Assembly: GCF_019749255.1 (NCBI RefSeq)
Contig: NZ_JACWFH010000002.1
Span: 19,289-54,039, forward strand
Reading direction: 5' to 3'
Length of the DNA stretch: 34,751 nt
DNA from: Mesobacillus maritimus
GTDB taxonomy: Bacteria > Bacillota > Bacilli > Bacillales > Cytobacillaceae
In this document: piece after piece, positions 34,439-34,751 of the stretch
How the letters are laid out: each line of letters starts with the position of its first letter
Position numbering within the stretch: the first letter of the stretch is position 1
Translations under genes and position numbers: made by a program
Notes under the pieces: model-generated
Seen by the model: only the letters and a program-made list of their open reading frames with translations
Database searches by the model: none
Told to the model about the DNA's origin: nothing

Positions 34439-34751
34439 GGGAGAGAAGGGGAAAAAGGTAGCGATGGAGACCCCAGCGTTACCGAAAAGGGGGAGAGAAG
34501 GTGAAAAAGGGAACGGTGGAAAACCTAGCGTGACCGAGAAAGAGGTGAGGTGGTGAAAAAGGGAACGGTGGAAAACCCAGCGTGCTCGAAAATAGGTGGA
34601 GAAGGTGAAAAAGGGAACGGTGGAGACCCCAGCGTTACCGAAAAGGGGGAGAGAAGGTGAAAAAGGGAACGGTGGAAAATCTAGCGTGCCCGAAAATGGG
34701 TGGAGAAGGTGGAAAAGGGAACGGTGGAAAACCCAGCGTGCCCGAGAAAGA
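34439..34751. repeat. Tandem array of 52-bp units, each with a hairpin
   Basis: The 393 bases after rpsI hold the terminator and then six units of exactly 52 bases; the landmark AGCG falls at 34475, 34527, 34579, 34631, 34683 and 34735. The array runs past the window end. The + strand is strongly purine-rich. Each unit holds a 27-base imperfect hairpin, of the form GGGaACGgTGG-N5-CCAgCGTgCCC, at 34457, 34509, 34561, 34613, 34665 and 34717. Because 52 is not a multiple of 3 and stops occur in every frame, it is not coding. Units 1 and 4 are most alike (GAGACC..GTTACC form). I know no named family for it. Confidence 0.9.

Noticed and set aside
34439-34751. Tandem array read as a CRISPR or as a repeat-protein gene
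   Set aside because: Units are uniform over the full 52 bases with no unique spacers, so it is not CRISPR; the period is not a multiple of 3 and stops occur in all frames, so it is not coding.

Overview
The window is the main ribosomal-protein / RNA-polymerase gene cluster of a low-GC Gram-positive bacterium of the family Bacillaceae (Bacillus sensu lato). Gene order, protein lengths and near-identical sequence to the Bacillus subtilis proteins as I remember them all say so. So do TTG starts on rpoB, rpoC and rpsI, strong AAGGAGG-type ribosome-binding sites, and the B. subtilis-like placement of ecfA1-ecfA2-ecfT-truA between rplQ and rplM. Genus cannot be fixed by eye. All 45 intact genes are on the + strand.

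Layout: (1) 1-2651, stalk genes rplA, rplJ, rplL with an L10-type leader and attenuator, then an RsmC-like 16S rRNA methyltransferase. (2) 2641-10310, rpoB and rpoC, with a long structured rpoB leader and an enlarged rpoB-rpoC gap holding a 15-bp perfect hairpin and a dispersed repeat. (3) 10352-14994, str operon rpsL-rpsG-fusA-tuf with its own promoter and a terminator after tuf. (4) 15181-26572, S10-spc operon from tandem promoters: rpsJ, rplC, rplD, rplW, rplB, rpsS, rplV, rpsC, rplP, rpmC, rpsQ, rplN, rplX, rplE, rpsN, rpsH, rplF, rplR, rpsE, rpmD, rplO, secY, adk. (5) 26572-29692, a wrecked map gene, then infA, rpmJ, rpsM, rpsK, rpoA, rplQ. (6) 29693-33324, a 473-base structured intergenic region, then the energizing module of an ECF vitamin transporter and truA. 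(7) 33361-34407, L13 leader with rplM and rpsI. (8) 34439-34751, a tandem array of 52-bp units that runs off the end of the window.

The genes make the ribosome (23 large-subunit and small-subunit proteins of the S10/spc/alpha block plus the L1, L10, L12, S12, S7, L13 and S9 genes outside it), the core RNA polymerase subunits alpha, beta and beta', elongation factors G and Tu, initiation factor IF-1, the SecY channel, adenylate kinase, and tRNA pseudouridine synthase. Control is by sigma-A promoters in front of each block and by RNA leaders.

Departures from the standard Bacillus layout: the L7Ae-like gene rplGB (ybxF) is missing between rpoC and rpsL; map survives only as a frameshifted, internally deleted remnant; the small KOW gene that lies between map and infA in B. 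subtilis is gone or reduced to a trace; and dispersed repeats sit inside the operons. I see no defence system, prophage, insertion sequence, CRISPR, tRNA or rRNA. The most unusual feature is the 52-bp array, in which every unit can fold the same imperfect hairpin with pair-preserving changes between copies.
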